Assembly: GCF_001638985.1 (NCBI RefSeq)
Contig: NW_017265145.1
Location: forward strand, 248,001-312,000
DNA length: 64,000 nucleotides
DNA from: Phycomyces blakesleeanus NRRL 1555(-)
Lineage: Eukaryota > Mucoromycota > Mucoromycetes > Mucorales > Phycomycetaceae
Direction of reading: 5' to 3'
Position 1 is the stretch's first letter; the number at the start of each line of letters is the position of its first letter. The notes below the pieces were generated by a model. It ran no database searches. It worked only from the letters and a program-made list of their open reading frames with translations, and was not told where the DNA came from. A program made the translations under genes and the position numbers. Shown here one piece after another: positions 32,483 through 44,865 of this stretch.

Positions 32483-34765
32483 TTACTCAAACAACTTCAC
32501 CAACTTTTTTTTCATAACTTTGCCCATTGCATTTTTGGGTAATTCTGAAACAATGCGTAGCTGGCTAGGTACCTTATAAACTGCGAGCCGTGACTTTAGC
32601 TCGTCGCGCATTACCTTGAGATCAAGCGTCTATGTAATAAAATGAGTAAAACTTGTATATTTATGGATATCTATATTACACTTGCCTGGTCTTGCTCCAT
32701 TACAGCTACAGCAGCAACACGTTGACCCCACTCTGGATCTGGAATGCCAATTACAGCTACGTCGTTTATATATAGAGGACAGGATAGTAGTTCACGCTCA
32801 ATTTCTAGAGCAGACACCTTCTCGCCGCCCGACTGAACAATAGAAAGAGAAAAATTGAGATATTTATAAAAAAGAAACATGCTTAATTTTCTTTTACCTT
32901 AATTATGTCAATACTTCCTCTTCCTAATATTTTAAAGTAGCCTTTATCGCCTGTACGCATACCAAAATCGCCTGTTATAAACCTATTCTCATACATTAAT
33001 GTCGGTTATACGATCACATAATCTACTATATGTACAAGTATAAAGGTTTTAACTTACCATAAATCTTCTGTGAACTCTTTCTTTGTAGCTTCTGGCCGAC
33101 CCCAATATTCTTTGAACACATTGCGCCCCTTAATTTGGATCATGCCTGGTACATTCCGAGTGTCCGTCACGTCCTTGAAAATCTTAGACCCTTCAGGTGT
33201 TTCGGCCATCAAACGAACTTGAACTCCTTCCATAGGAAATCCAACTGTACCCTATAAACATGTTTCTGCCATTTATTCTCTGTAATAAAATGCATGAAAA
33301 AAGTATGTTCCATACCTCTATCCTCTCATCAATGTCATAACCTTGGCTGAGTGCCATACCAATTTCTTTTTTTTACATCACAATTTAAGATAAGCTTTTT
33401 TATTACTTTAATTTTCCGCTGCCTCATGAACTTACCTGTCATTCCATACCGCTCTAATAATATATGGCCACTAATTCTCTCCCACGACTCTCGTAAAGGA
33501 GTAGGTAAAGAAGCGGAGCCAGATACCATGAATCTGAATTGCTGGCATGCCTTTGAATATGATTGTTGTTCTTGTTCGCCCAATGTTTTGTAATATCCAA
33601 TGAGCTTGGCTGCATTGGTTTAATATATAAGAATTCGTTCCAATAATCTTTCAATCATAGTCTCATGAAGAACACTTACAATAAATGGTTGGGACTGACA
33701 TAAAAATAGTTAGTGCAGGTTTTTTGGGACTTAAACTCTCCGCCCATCTTTCCCAGACTTGCTTGGGATCAAACTTTTGGTGCATCTCCACAGTCGCACC
33801 AGAATATAGTGCACATGTCAGTGCATTTATGACACCATGCACATGATGGAGGGGAAGAATATGGTGTATTCTATCTTTCTCTGTCCATCTCCATGCTTTT
33901 ACTAGAACTGCAGTCTGAGCATCAATAGTATCATGTGTTGATACAGCAGCCTTTGGTTTCCCTGCACGTAGATATCAAATATTAAGGGAAATCACACAAA
34001 GTTATATACCCATTCATAAATTTACCTGTAGTTCCACTCGTAAAAATAATCAGTGCACGTCGATTTTTATCCATGTTAAAAATTTCAGGCACCCTGGACT
34101 GAACGAGAATGTGAGCAGTATTTTATAATAGGGCAAAATTTGATATATATATATATTACCTCTTCATAGTAAAAATCAGAATCTTTGAGTAGTATTAACG
34201 GCTGCCCTGTCTTTTCTGCCAGCATATTGACACGCTCTTCAAAAACAACATGCCCGAGTAATCGGCTTGTCTGTGCCTCTTCCATGCTGTATACCTGTTC
34301 AGGAAGTGGGTGACTTGTACCTAAATATAAGTATGTCAATCAAATACATATAGAGATAATTATGTGTGGTTTTACACTTACAGAGAGGTACCGCAATACC
34401 ACCGGCTGCCCATATTGCCCATTGACAGACAACATACGAGAACCCACTAATATATATATTATTTAAGTTTTTCTACTAATTAAATAAAGGCAATATGTAT
34501 ATATTTTACCTCGGGCAGAGAATTGCCACACGCTCTTCATTAAGATCCCTACATTATTCTCATGAGGTCATGTTGTCATGAGTACAAGAATGAAAACATC
34601 TTACATTCTGCCGTCTAACAATGAACTTCTTAGACTTGCTACTGCATGCACAAGTTCGCAGTAGGAAAATTGCTTTCCTATTCTAATGTCGTCAATTGCA
34701 GGTCCATTATTATGTTGAGCAAACCCAATGGCATTCTCAAAGAGAGGAAGGTTTGGGAGAGCCAT
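32483..34765 (-). CDS. ACSF3: ACSF3-like acyl-CoA (malonyl-CoA) synthetase
   Basis: Adenylate-forming enzyme that activates a carboxylic acid with ATP and CoA; the closest pattern is ACSF3, the malonyl/methylmalonyl-CoA synthetase. Twelve exons (34765-34605, 34548-34510, 34446-34382, 34320-34160, 34098-34026, 33961-33680, 33609-33436, 33365-33316, 33251-33058, 32982-32898, 32832-32686, 32629-32483) join in frame to 525 codons. Motifs: the P-loop IIFTSGTTGKPKAAVSTH, LPLHHVHGV, ERYGMTEIGMALS, GDFGMRTGDKGYFKILGR and the catalytic lysine in PKNAMGKVMKK. No obvious mitochondrial presequence or C-terminal peroxisomal SKL is seen. The intron before the last exon has a GC donor, and one acceptor (before 33365) follows a purine-rich rather than pyrimidine-rich tract. 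Confidence 0.9.
32630..32685 (-). other. GC-AG intron in the ACSF3-like gene
   Basis: The donor reads CCAG|GCAAGT and the acceptor ATTACATAG|ACGC. Using the alternative GTGTAA four bases later would bring a stop into frame in the next exon, so the GC donor is required for the conserved C terminus. Confidence 0.8.
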
Positions 34766-36002
34766 GATAAAAACAGTGGATAAACAATTAAACTAGAATT
34801 TAATCCACCAACATGTTATTTTCCGCTTTCTATTTATTTGAGTTACAAATTGTACTTGTGAGAAGACGATAGATATAAATATATAGAGATAGATAGAATG
34901 ATGTTATTAGAATAGATCAAATGTGTACAATTTAGTGTAGCCTGTGTTGTAAGCGTATATTTTATTTTTTTAATAGATATCTGTGCAGCATTGGAGTTTG
35001 CTTACGAGCCATATTTACAAGCCCCATTAAAAAGTGGTATACTTCAATGCAAATATCACATAGCTAGAAGTATATTCTATATTAGAACAACGTTATTAGA
35101 ACCTGGATTGTTTTTCTTAATTAACCTTTCATAAAATACAATAGTTTGATGTAGTGAAGTTTGTCAAGCATTTTATTTATATGAAAGGAAACGCTTTTTA
35201 ATAATGTCATATTATACTAGATAAGTATTCAGAAAGATAAAAAACACTAATCATTAAAAAATATAAGGAATTGAAGTTATTGGCCGCTTAATATTTAACA
35301 TCAATTATGCCATCTATCGGGAGCGTCCGTCATATATGCTTAAACGTAGTAATCTTGTGTCCTACTTATACTATTTTCGACTGTCACACTACATAATAAG
35401 AATATGTCGCTCAGATAAAAGAAAGAGAAAAATGGGCAATATGTGAAAAGAAAATACTCTTATTGATATACAACCTTTTATTTCCCCCTCCAGGACCGGT
35501 ACATTTTTATTATACTCACATACAATTATCATGCACGGAAGTTGGTATCTTAAAACAATAAACAAAAGATCTAGAAACTTATGCATCTGCTTGGGAGAGG
35601 ACAAGAGTTATAAGCGGTGAATTAAATATTGTGATTTACATCTGAGAGGCCATCTTTCCCACAGATATACCTTGAGGGTAGAATACAGAAAAGTACATCA
35701 AAAACAGAGTAAAATAATGGAAATTTCACAGACCTAGCGTTTTATTTACATACTTCATTTTCAGCCAATCAAATACTGTTAATTCTTAAAAGTATAAGCT
35801 ATTACCCAACAATACAATATTCAGTTACTTTACGTAAGGCTACATATTTGTAGATTGATAATAAAAGAAGCTATGATAGCAAGATACATTAATACAAAAA
35901 TCATATATTAATATATTAATATATTACTATTTATTATATAATTACTATTCTTTAAGCTTACAAGAACAATAGTGCCACATCATAAAGTATAATGGATCGT
36001 AT
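34766..36002. other. AT-rich intergenic region
   Basis: About 1.2 kb with no recognisable gene or transposon. A weak open frame at 35389-35604 (minus) has no domain. It probably holds the ACSF3 promoter and the 3' untranslated region of the IDE gene. Confidence 0.5.
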
Positions 36003-39000
36003 CTAAGGGTAATTAAATTTATAGGAAGATAAACGAGCTGGAGAAAGTGACATTTCACTCTTAAACCGGGTAATATCTGTAATAAAAGTCGTTCCGCTAG
36101 CCAATTTAGTGTGGTCTCGAGAGGATATATCAATAGTTTCTTCTGTTTTTTTAGTAGATATCTTATCAGAGATGCATGTAGCTGGATTTTCAGAAAGCCA
36201 TATTTCAAGTACACTTTCTGCATCATGCTGGCCTTTTCCAAGTGTATATATTAAAAGTTGATTCATTTCTTCTTTGGATAGCGCTTTAACTCCTCGACTA
36301 TCAATGGTGTCCTCAATGGCTTTGAGGTCTGAAGGGACTCCAATTCCATGTGCAACTAAGAGATCGTACAAAGCTCTTGCATGACAAACTTCTCTGGCAA
36401 ACTTCTTCTGTGCCTGAATATGGATCGAGAGCTTGCTATAACGCGGAGAATTAGGATTGATATATACATCAAAGAAATCGAGTAGATCAGCCTTTTCAAT
36501 CTTTTCAATTTCGGTGATTTCCTTGAGATTTCGGTCAAACTCGTGAGAGCCAGAGTCAATGTGGCTCCAATACTCGGATGCCTCTTGATAGATGCTTCTG
36601 AATTTTTGTTTTTTTGCATTGACTATAGAATCTACCTGGGTCTTATACTCTTCATAAGTCATATCTACTATAATCTCCCGTAACTTATCCAAAAATACTT
36701 CAACTCTATTTTCCAGATATATAGGGTCTCTTTCACTCTGTACGGTGATAGTGAGCCCAGTTATCCCATATTCGATATATACTTCACTATATACTGCATA
36801 TCCAAGCTGCTCTTTTGTTCGCAGATGATCAAATATCGGCTCTTGGGCGATATGTTGCACCAAAATTAACAGTATGTAAAGGCGTATATTTGTTGGTTTG
36901 CAGACCTGGATATAGTATAAAATTGCAGAGTTCACATCTTCTGGATCACTTGCGGGAATTTGATGAACAAAATGCTGTCCTTCCGGGAGATAAATGCTTC
37001 GTGAATTGATCAGCTGGCTAGGCACGAGAGGTTTGGAATTTATGGTGGTTTTTATGGCATCGAAAAGAGATACTGCATCTGATTGTCCCATTGCTCCGTG
37101 TACGAGGCCTTCCACATTTAGTGTTTTGAGGAAGGTAGGATAGAAGTTTAGGACATCGTCTGGCTTAAGTTCCGTCAGCTCTGGCCACAATTCCTTATAT
37201 TCCCATATAAAATCCCGAATAAGAACCGATACATAGATATCTATGTAGTTGAAAGGAGATCCCACGAAAATATTTTCATAGGATCGTTTCAATTCATCTT
37301 TTCTGATCTCAAACTGGTCGTTATCGATAACAAGATGTGTCATGGTGTATAGTAGTTTGTCGAAGAGTAGAGGAAGTTTGTCGCTGTACCCGGCTAGATG
37401 TATCTATTGTCTCGCGAATACATTAATACAGTAATCCCACACCGAAGTTTATTTTATGTATATACTTACTGTCAAACTATCAAAAGAGCAATACAATTGA
37501 TAAGTCAACCCAGCTAACTCTGCGTTATAAGTATATTCTGTCATAGCTTTATTTATCATGGAGGTATATATCCTATCAGAAGATACCAATAAGCTTTCAA
37601 TAATTGACTCTATAATAAACCTACATTAAGAGTACCGTATGACGCGGAGTACAATATCCCAATGGGTTTTTAAGGTTGGCCCATAAATATGTCTTTGGAA
37701 TAGAAAATGTATCATCTCTTTTATACCAAAGTCTTAACCCGGGCTCTTCCTTGATTAATAAAGGTTGTTTCTGACGTTCTTTTGAGATAGAACCTGTCTC
37801 AAATTTAGTTGGAATCAAATCATTCTTAGTAGGAAGCTTGAAGGCCGCATTGGTCCCAGGGTTTTTGAGTTTCTGTTGGGACAATGTAAGTTTTACTTCA
37901 CAAAATATACAATAGAATCTTTACTACTTACTTCTTTAAACTCTGGACTGAAATTTTGGACGTCGTATGGAGTCTTGTACCATCTCTCTGTCTGGGAACA
38001 TTTGATATCAGCAGGAAATACTTGACTTACGATAATATATCTAAAATTATCGGGTGCAAGAAAATACAGGTGTTTCTTAATTAACTCTGGATCGTATCTA
38101 ATCAAAGTTGCCGAAGAGCTAATATATAATTGAGGTGGTATGTTATCTTCCATTGTCTCGACGATTTTCTTTGTATCGTCGGATGGCCAGAGTTTCTTAG
38201 AGAACCGAAATCCGATAGAACCCATTTTTTGGGCCTCTTCAAAAATCCATTTCTGAACACCAGCAGATTTTATCATTTCAATATATTGGAATAAAGTCAA
38301 GACAACTTCTTCATGATAATCTAATGAATTTACCTGAGCTTAGTTTATGTACCTAGCAATTGTTTGGTTAAAAGAGCCTTTAACTTACCCAAGCCTTTCT
38401 TTGTTAATTCGATGTATATCTGAAAAAATACAATTCCTCTGGCTTCATTGCAAAGGCTTGAATTCAAGGAAGTTACCCAACCTTTCTTCTTTAAATAAAA
38501 AATGCAAGATCCAGACCCTTCATGATTCAGTAAACTTATTATGTATTCGGAGGGCTACAGCAAAAACATAAATTTAGCGGCTTTAAAAGAGAGAGTTTTT
38601 TTTAATGTATTGATCAGATAGTTACACGAGAGTCATAATATTGACTTTGATCTGGAAAGGGGAATTTCAATATGATATAGTGATCGTTCCTGATGCTCTT
38701 GATATATACTTGAGTCTGAGATAGAGATTAATACAATTGATTTAAGTCTGTCAACCCATATTACTCACCGTAAGCTCTTTTGAAGTCAAGGGATTATCTC
38801 CAAATGTGGGTAAATCTATCTTCTTATTTGGGATAATAGAGAACATTTCAACCACCCACTTTGTAAGATCGTCAAGAGATTCTATTTACTCCAGTTTTTT
38901 TATTAATAAATAAAAATCACACAAATAACCCTGTTACCTTTTCCTATTACACATAGCTTCATAATATTGGCTGAATAAAATTTGTTATGGAATTTTAATA

Positions 39001-39805
39001 ATTCCTCCCGAACGTTCAATCCAAGACGCTCTGGGCTTTCTTTCAAGGTTTCTAAATTTCCTATCGAAAACGTATTCCATGGATGCTCAGGGCTACATAG
39101 CGACCTTTCAACCTGACATATACGCCAACAGTCTGATTGCAAGTTTTTCTTGTGCTCTATAATACCAACTAAGCTTTTGTTTTTTTTTGTCGTAATAAAC
39201 CTTTTCAAATTTACCTGAATCTACAGCCTTTAACTCTCTCTCTGTACAACTCTCTGTAAATAACGGATCTACAAAGAAGCGAGAAAATCTATCCAATGCG
39301 CCTTTTAGGCCCTTGTCTCCAACTTCAAAATAGTAAACTGTAGCATCCGTGCGAGTATAGGCATTTATATAACCTATTTTTTTTAAAGTATATTAATTTT
39401 TTGGTACTATATATATTGTCACTTGGATTAAGCCTACCAGAGTAATCAGATATATAAGAAGAATATTCATTCTCTTTTGGGTACTTTTTGGTGCCCATAA
39501 ATAAAAGGTGCTCACAAAAATGAGCGAGACCTTGTAAATTAAACTTAAGCAAATATGTAAGTAATTAATTGCAACAAAAATAAACTTGTAATTACCGGAC
39601 TATTCATACTGCCAACTTGAACACTAAGCGCAGCGCTTGATCTGTCAGTTTCTGGATCACTGATGATAGTTACTTGTAGGCCATTAAGTAACTCTATAAC
39701 ACGATATAATCGTTTATCATTCTCAGGCTTTTCTATTGGGATTTTGAACTCGTTAAATGTTCCGTTCGATGCAGAAATCCACTCCTCAGAGTGAATAAAT
39801 GTCAT
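36003..39805 (-). CDS. IDE: Insulin-degrading-enzyme-type metalloprotease (M16A)
   Basis: Zinc peptidase of the insulysin/Ste23 group that degrades small peptides; in yeasts relatives mature a-factor pheromone. Eleven exons (39805-39596, 39543-39438, 39373-39215, 39156-38938, 38881-38769, 38715-38626, 38554-38389, 38338-37932, 37872-37625, 37572-37470, 37403-36003) join in frame to 1073 codons. The zinc motif HFCEH (about residues 78-82) is intact and the distal Glu in AVDSEH (about 159) is encoded by a codon split by an intron. The catalytic N-half, the [15 protein letters not shown] segment, and the C-half with EQLGYAV and a Gln/Glu-rich helix region are all present. Intron 10 is only 52 bp. 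An in-frame ATG at 39850 would add 15 residues with a hydrophobic stretch. No peroxisomal or mitochondrial signal is clear. Confidence 0.92.
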
Positions 39806-39850
39806 TAAAAGTTTTGATATGAGGAGAAGAGAGCTTGGGTGAATATTCAA

Positions 39851-42111
39851 TGTGCTCTTAAATATATTGTTTTTACTCTACGTCATAAGATAGACAAGTA
39901 TGGCTCAGCATCAATTCAAAGTATTCAGGTACCTTCTTTAAAAAATAAAATCCAAGTATGGTAATACCAAATATCTTCTTAAACTTAATTTAAGGTTATT
40001 CACTAATGGTAAGCTGCGGCTGTACCGTGCTGTATAACAGTTATGACTGTTTAATCCTATAAGGATACAAGCTTATATGATACAAGACATGAAGAGAGGA
40101 TTTTTGGTTACTTTGGGGAACTTGGGCTCATTTCTCGTGTAACTCGTGGATGAAGAGGAAGATGTTGGATAATGTTTGTTTCCATTGGGATGTACGTGAT
40201 CAGCCTCCTATCAAAATAAATTATTTAAGTCATCACCCTATTGAGCACAAATACATTCATCGCGGTGGTTTTGACACAAGACCCAAATCAATTTCAAATT
40301 AAACGATCCTTAAATTACTAAAGTCTCGTATGCTGCTTGACCTGGGTTACAAAATAACTCTCCCACGCGACTGACATATTGCTCACCTTATAATATGTGA
40401 TATCTAAATATCTAATATTTAAGTAGTTACATATACCTACTTGTAATTTTTTGTGTGGATAGGCTTTCATTTTACCTCAAGTAGAATTAACCATATATCA
40501 AGCTGCCCAAGAAATAACCTCGAGACCTCATTATAACAGAATTCGTCTGAATATCTCCAGAAATTAATACCACGTCTATACATGGAATTTTAGCGACAAT
40601 AGCCCAACTACAGTGACAGGCAGAATATTAACTCGAGATAATCTAATATAATAGATATATCCTTTTGTATTATTACTTTTATTCAAATTACAAAACTAAA
40701 TCAAAATAATATATATTCTTGGCTTAGAATAAACATTTACTATATCTCTTCGGTATAGTATGTCTTATTTGTCGATATATATATATATATATATATATGA
40801 AATGAAAGTAATATGTTATTTAAAAAAAGCTGATGTATTTCCTCAAAAGTGGTAACATATCTACTATAAGTCTATTACTATAACTGTTAGAAAGAAAGAG
40901 AAAAGGCGTGCGTCAGATTTAAATATTTTAATATTGCAATTCATATGGCTCTAATAGAAAGTTTAACGGGTCATTGTGCAGATTTGAGAATATTTTTTTC
41001 TGAGTAAGGGCTGGTTTATTATTATTCTGGAATTATATACACTATTAAAAATACACCAATACATTAAGATTATTGTATACCTCTTGAATACTATGTCATT
41101 TACATTAGAGGCCGGCTCATAATATTCGAACAAGTTGCGCCGGTTCTTTTTTTTGTGATTGTACTGCTTGCACTTAATACATATATCTAAAAGATATCAC
41201 TGTTATAGTGATGAGATAAATATAATTGAAATTCGATGACCCGACTTTCTCTTCAATTATTTAACCATGCTATCTACCTTGTAGGAACATGCATTATCTT
41301 ACAGCACAAGAATTTCGGACTTCAATACTTATTGATTTTCCATGCTTTTTATTAGATTGCGCATAATACCCTCAATAAGCAATACAAAAAAAAAGTTTTT
41401 ATTAGACCTTGCTCCACTACTGCTACATATTTTTCTACTGGACATAGTCTCCTCAATTTCTAAAGGACTCCCCACAATACTTTTAGAAGAAACATTCTCA
41501 TAAAAGGGTGTAACATGCACTATATCACATATGGTCCTCGCAAGGGGCAAGGTCACTAAATATGCTATTATGATGAGGAAGGAATGTCCGAGTTATGGGA
41601 TATCTATGTCCAGACTATGAATGCATGACAATAAAAGGTAACAGACAGCGCAAGAGGAGATTACTCCAATGTAATAATGAACTCTACTCGACTAATTAGG
41701 ATTTACCAAATTATATTTAATTGGCTATGTGTACGAAGATGCGAATTAATTGGTAAGATTGGTTATATGAAATTGTTTTTTAAAGGTAAAAAACAAAAAT
41801 ATCATCTTTATTATTCTTCAACTTTTCACTGTATATTTTGCAATTATTTTCGAATCAAATACTTACGACAGTGAACTCTAGCGCCTTGGGTTATACAAAC
41901 ATTCCAGAAAGTGCTGTAAAAATCAGCCCAAAACTCTCATTTGAATGTTTGTTAAGACTGTGTAAGTTATATCATAGAGATATATGACTAATTTTTTTTA
42001 TAAATCTATCATTGTCAAAATGAATCAGAAAGTAAATGCATAATATTAAGAGTAAGAATCAAAACATAAAAGGGATACAAAAAAGGAACTGCGACAGATC
42101 TCTGTATACAT
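39851..42111. other. AT-rich region without recognised genes
   Basis: 2.2 kb of AT-rich DNA. It contains a TA microsatellite (about 40776-40799). An open frame at 41329-41556 (minus) has no recognisable domain. Transposon debris is possible but not shown. Confidence 0.45.
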
Positions 42112-42750
42112 TTAATTTGGAGGGATAAACACACAGTTGGATTGCGCTTCATTCGTTTCAATATTAAGCGACTGGTAAATGACAAAGATCTCTCTTAACA
42201 TGTTAACCACGTGTTGAAGAAGTTCTGCCCTTGTTCTTCTTGGAAGTCGACTTTGAAATATCCATTTCCACTCCTGTCTGTCGGATCCAAGGTTATTCAC
42301 CTTTGATTCATCCGATGAGGCGGCCGGTTCCTGATCTTCCTCAGTGAGATTGATAGAATTTCTCACAGATAACATGCGCTGCCTGCGGGACGAGGGTCTA
42401 TTTTTTACCTTTGGAGGGTGTTGTCTCTGACAGGTAAACCCTGATGTTTTTAACAAGGTACGAATTGCAGGTGCCTTCACGGTGAATCCCTCACTACACA
42501 ACTGGTTTTCTGCTTCTTTGGTTGTTGTGAAATCCTCCCTCTTAAAAGCGCGTATAATACGGCGAGCGAGCTTTGGATCAATTTGGGGAGGCCTACCCTT
42601 ACCCTCAAAGGCAGGAATACCCAACTTTCGTCGATGTCTCTTTACAGTAGTATCTGAAACACCGACAATCGATGCCACTTTGGCCGCGGATTCACCTTGT
42701 CTAAGGTGAGCTTCAATAGAAAAAGCTTTTTCGTGCGAGATGGGAGACAT
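42112..42750 (-). CDS. Tc1/mariner-type HTH protein lacking a catalytic core
   Basis: An intact 212-codon frame. Residues 1-115 form the paired helix-turn-helix DNA-binding part of a Tc1-type transposase: KAFSIEAHLRQGESAAKVA, VSDTTVKRHRRKLGI and a GRPPQIDPKLARRI linker, then the second HTH with IRTLLKTSGFTCQR. After about residue 140 only a fragment of the catalytic domain remains (SDESKVNNLGSDRQEWKW, which contains the usual first Asp region), followed by an unrelated tail. The other two DDE acids are missing, so it cannot transpose. No terminal repeats were found around it. It may be a deletion derivative or a captured DNA-binding protein; the intact frame with an ATG and no stops is the argument for the second. 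Confidence 0.6.
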   Translation of the reverse strand: MSPISHEKAFSIEAHLRQGESAAKVASIVGVSDTTVKRHRRKLGIPAFEGKGRPPQIDPKLARRIIRAFKREDFTTTKEAENQLCSEGFTVKAPAIRTLLKTSGFTCQRQHPPKVKNRPSSRRQRMLSVRNSINLTEEDQEPAASSDESKVNNLGSDRQEWKWIFQSRLPRRTRAELLQHVVNMLREIFVIYQSLNIETNEAQSNCVFIPPN

Positions 42751-43189
42751 TTTGATTTTGATTTTAAAGAGAAGAACAAAACAACAGTTTTAATTAACTC
42801 CTTTAATCCAAATTTCAGTTACACAGCTGGTATGCAGTAACAAAGGCATTACGTACACACATTGTTGTAGTGGATGTCTTATATTTAAAATCAGGAGTAG
42901 CTTCTCTTTTATTTTTTGACCTACATCTAAAAGACAGATTCCAGGATTTGCATACTGCTTCTATATGATATTTTATTAATTAATACGTGTGCCATTACAT
43001 GTAAAAATCGTCTCTACAAAACAAAAGCTACAAAAAATACATATGTCAAGACGTTTGCTTTATTTTGGTAGTCCGTTTTTTTTCAAGTGCAATCCACAAT
43101 AAGTACACATATACAACACATATACAACACATCGCTCTCCCTTTTATTTTTTAAAGCATAATTTTCTATACAACGCAGAAAAAATCCAA
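42751..43189. other. Intergenic region between two Tc1-type relics
   Basis: AT-rich with short ACATATACAACAC direct repeats near 43105-43132. No gene seen. Confidence 0.45.
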
Positions 43190-43850
43190 ATTAATTGAAG
43201 AAAAACCCAAAGCTCAAAACACCGGCTACAAACACACAGACGATACAACTCGCGCGATCATTGTACATGAAAGTGTTAAGAATGGAACTACTCAAGTTGG
43301 AATTACCAGAAAAGTCGATGTAAGCAGAGATGCGGTGAAGCGTGTCCTCAAAAGCTACAGAGAAACCGGCTCACATAAGACTGCCACAAGATCCGGTAGA
43401 CCTTTGAAGATTAACGAAAGGAGTAAAAGAGAGATTCTACGCGAGATTAGCCGCGATCCAACACCACCAATGAACAATATTTGTAAAACACTGGCTACAC
43501 ATGTATCAGGTACAGCTCTACGCAAATTTCTACGTGAAGCGGGTATATAGTCTTGCACAATGTCACAATGCCCAAGGATTTTTTCTTTAAAAAAAAACAA
43601 TCCAAAAAGAAACACTTGCAATGGACGATTGAACTCTTGACTGGAAAGTTGTGGATTTGATTGCCATCATCCGGTTTTATGAGCCTTAGCAGACTCCATG
43701 ATAGTTACGAATGTTAGAGAGCTCTTGGAAAATCAGATACCGACTTTTCCTCCAAATGTCTTTCTCTCCCACACACACACACATCAACTATAAAGCCTAG
43801 AGGTGATTTTGCCATGGTCTGGGGATGCTTTTGTGAAAAAATAAAATGCC
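43190..43850 (+). pseudogene. Decayed Tc1/mariner transposase
   Basis: The best open stretch (43335-43550, in frame further upstream to about 43190) encodes the Tc1 N-terminal HTH pair: HESVKNGTTQVGITRKVDVS, RDAVKRVLKSYRETG, the SGRPLKINERSKREIL linker and GTALRKFLREAGI, then a stop. Further along, in other frames, are RRALGKSDTDF-like remains and STIKPRGDFAMVWGCF (about 43788-43838), the well-known block of the Tc1 DDE domain. Frameshifts and stops separate the parts. This is a different family member from the one at 42.1 kb, on the other strand. Confidence 0.75.
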
Positions 43851-44559
43851 GGAGTTTCTGATGTGATAGTGGGGGGCAAATAGTCTCTGGCTCTAAATTG
43901 AGAACCAGTTTTTTATAAAACACATAAACTAGGTGGTTTTTCCTCTTTCCCCACCATTTGTCTTTTATCTTGCCACAACACAACCTTCTCCTTTTCCATT
44001 TTATTTATTTCAGCTCGGTAGCATAATAAAAGTGAGTTATAACAGGTACCTGTACCTCTCTCCTTCCCAAACACTCGTTTTCCCCAGTCCCGATACCAGA
44101 AACATACAGTTAAATATTTTATACGAACTTTGTAAGGATATTCTTGTGTAGCTGTGTAGATGCCAACAAATATGTGAGTTTGTGGGGGTGTGCGTTTCTG
44201 CTTGTAAGCTCTGCTTGCCTTTGTTCCAGCTATCTTTATTTTAAATATATATCAGATAGGCATATCACCTTTTTCTTTTACCAAATTATAGAATCTTTAG
44301 CTAGTATATAATACCCTATAGAAAAAAAATAGGCGATTTTAGTGAATTGTTGCAAGTTTTACGGGGTTTAAAGTGTCTTGTACTTGAGTTTTAATTAAGC
44401 ACCAATTTCTACTCCACCATGTTTTTTTGCAGTCAAAGCAAAACATCTTTTTCTTAGCTTTTTCAACCCATTACAAAACTAAATACCAAGTTATTCAAAT
44501 CTAATGGCTTACCAGTGGTAGCTTGGGTGGGTCCTAGGTGGTAACCAGGACAAAAATTT
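43851..44559. other. Intergenic, probably transposon debris
   Basis: Follows the Tc1 relic. Contains T-rich runs and nothing codable. Confidence 0.4.
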
Positions 44560-44865
44560 CTATCTTCTTTGAATTCTAGTCAGTCTTTGTCTCAAACGAC
44601 GACCCTCCTGGAGATCTTCTTCTGCTTGTCTTCTGATACGACCAATCCGAATAACGTGGGTGAACCTTACAGGTATAATCCCATCATATCTCAAATTGTT
44701 AAGTATATGTCGGAAGTTCAGGACGGCAGCAAGATCCCGATTCCACAAACGATGCATAACCTCTGACCCGTCCATGTTCTCCAAACAATTTAGATTGGTA
44801 CATCTAAAAGGACTTGTTTCTATTTTTTTTCACAAGGTCTAAAATTATTAAAAGTCTCTAAAAGG
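44560..44865 (-). pseudogene. Fanzor/TnpB-like zinc-ribbon relic (C-terminal fragment)
   Basis: An open frame of about 100 codons without a convincing start. It reads SPFRCTNLNCLENMDG, then HRLWNRDLAAVLNFRHIL, then an IIPVRFTHVIRIGR tail and a basic end. The C-x4-C pair followed by W-N-R-D-L-A-A-V-L-N-F is the zinc ribbon and last catalytic Asp region of TnpB/Fanzor nucleases. Everything upstream (wedge, RuvC I and II) is missing. It differs from the relic at 4.0-4.8 kb (which has RDVNAAKNM), so two subfamilies were once active here. Confidence 0.6.

Noticed and set aside
41950..42840. Possible terminal repeats (CTGTGTAA / TTACACAG) around the 212-codon HTH frame
   Set aside because: Only about 8 bp match at unequal distances, with no flanking TA duplication; chance is sufficient in AT-rich DNA.
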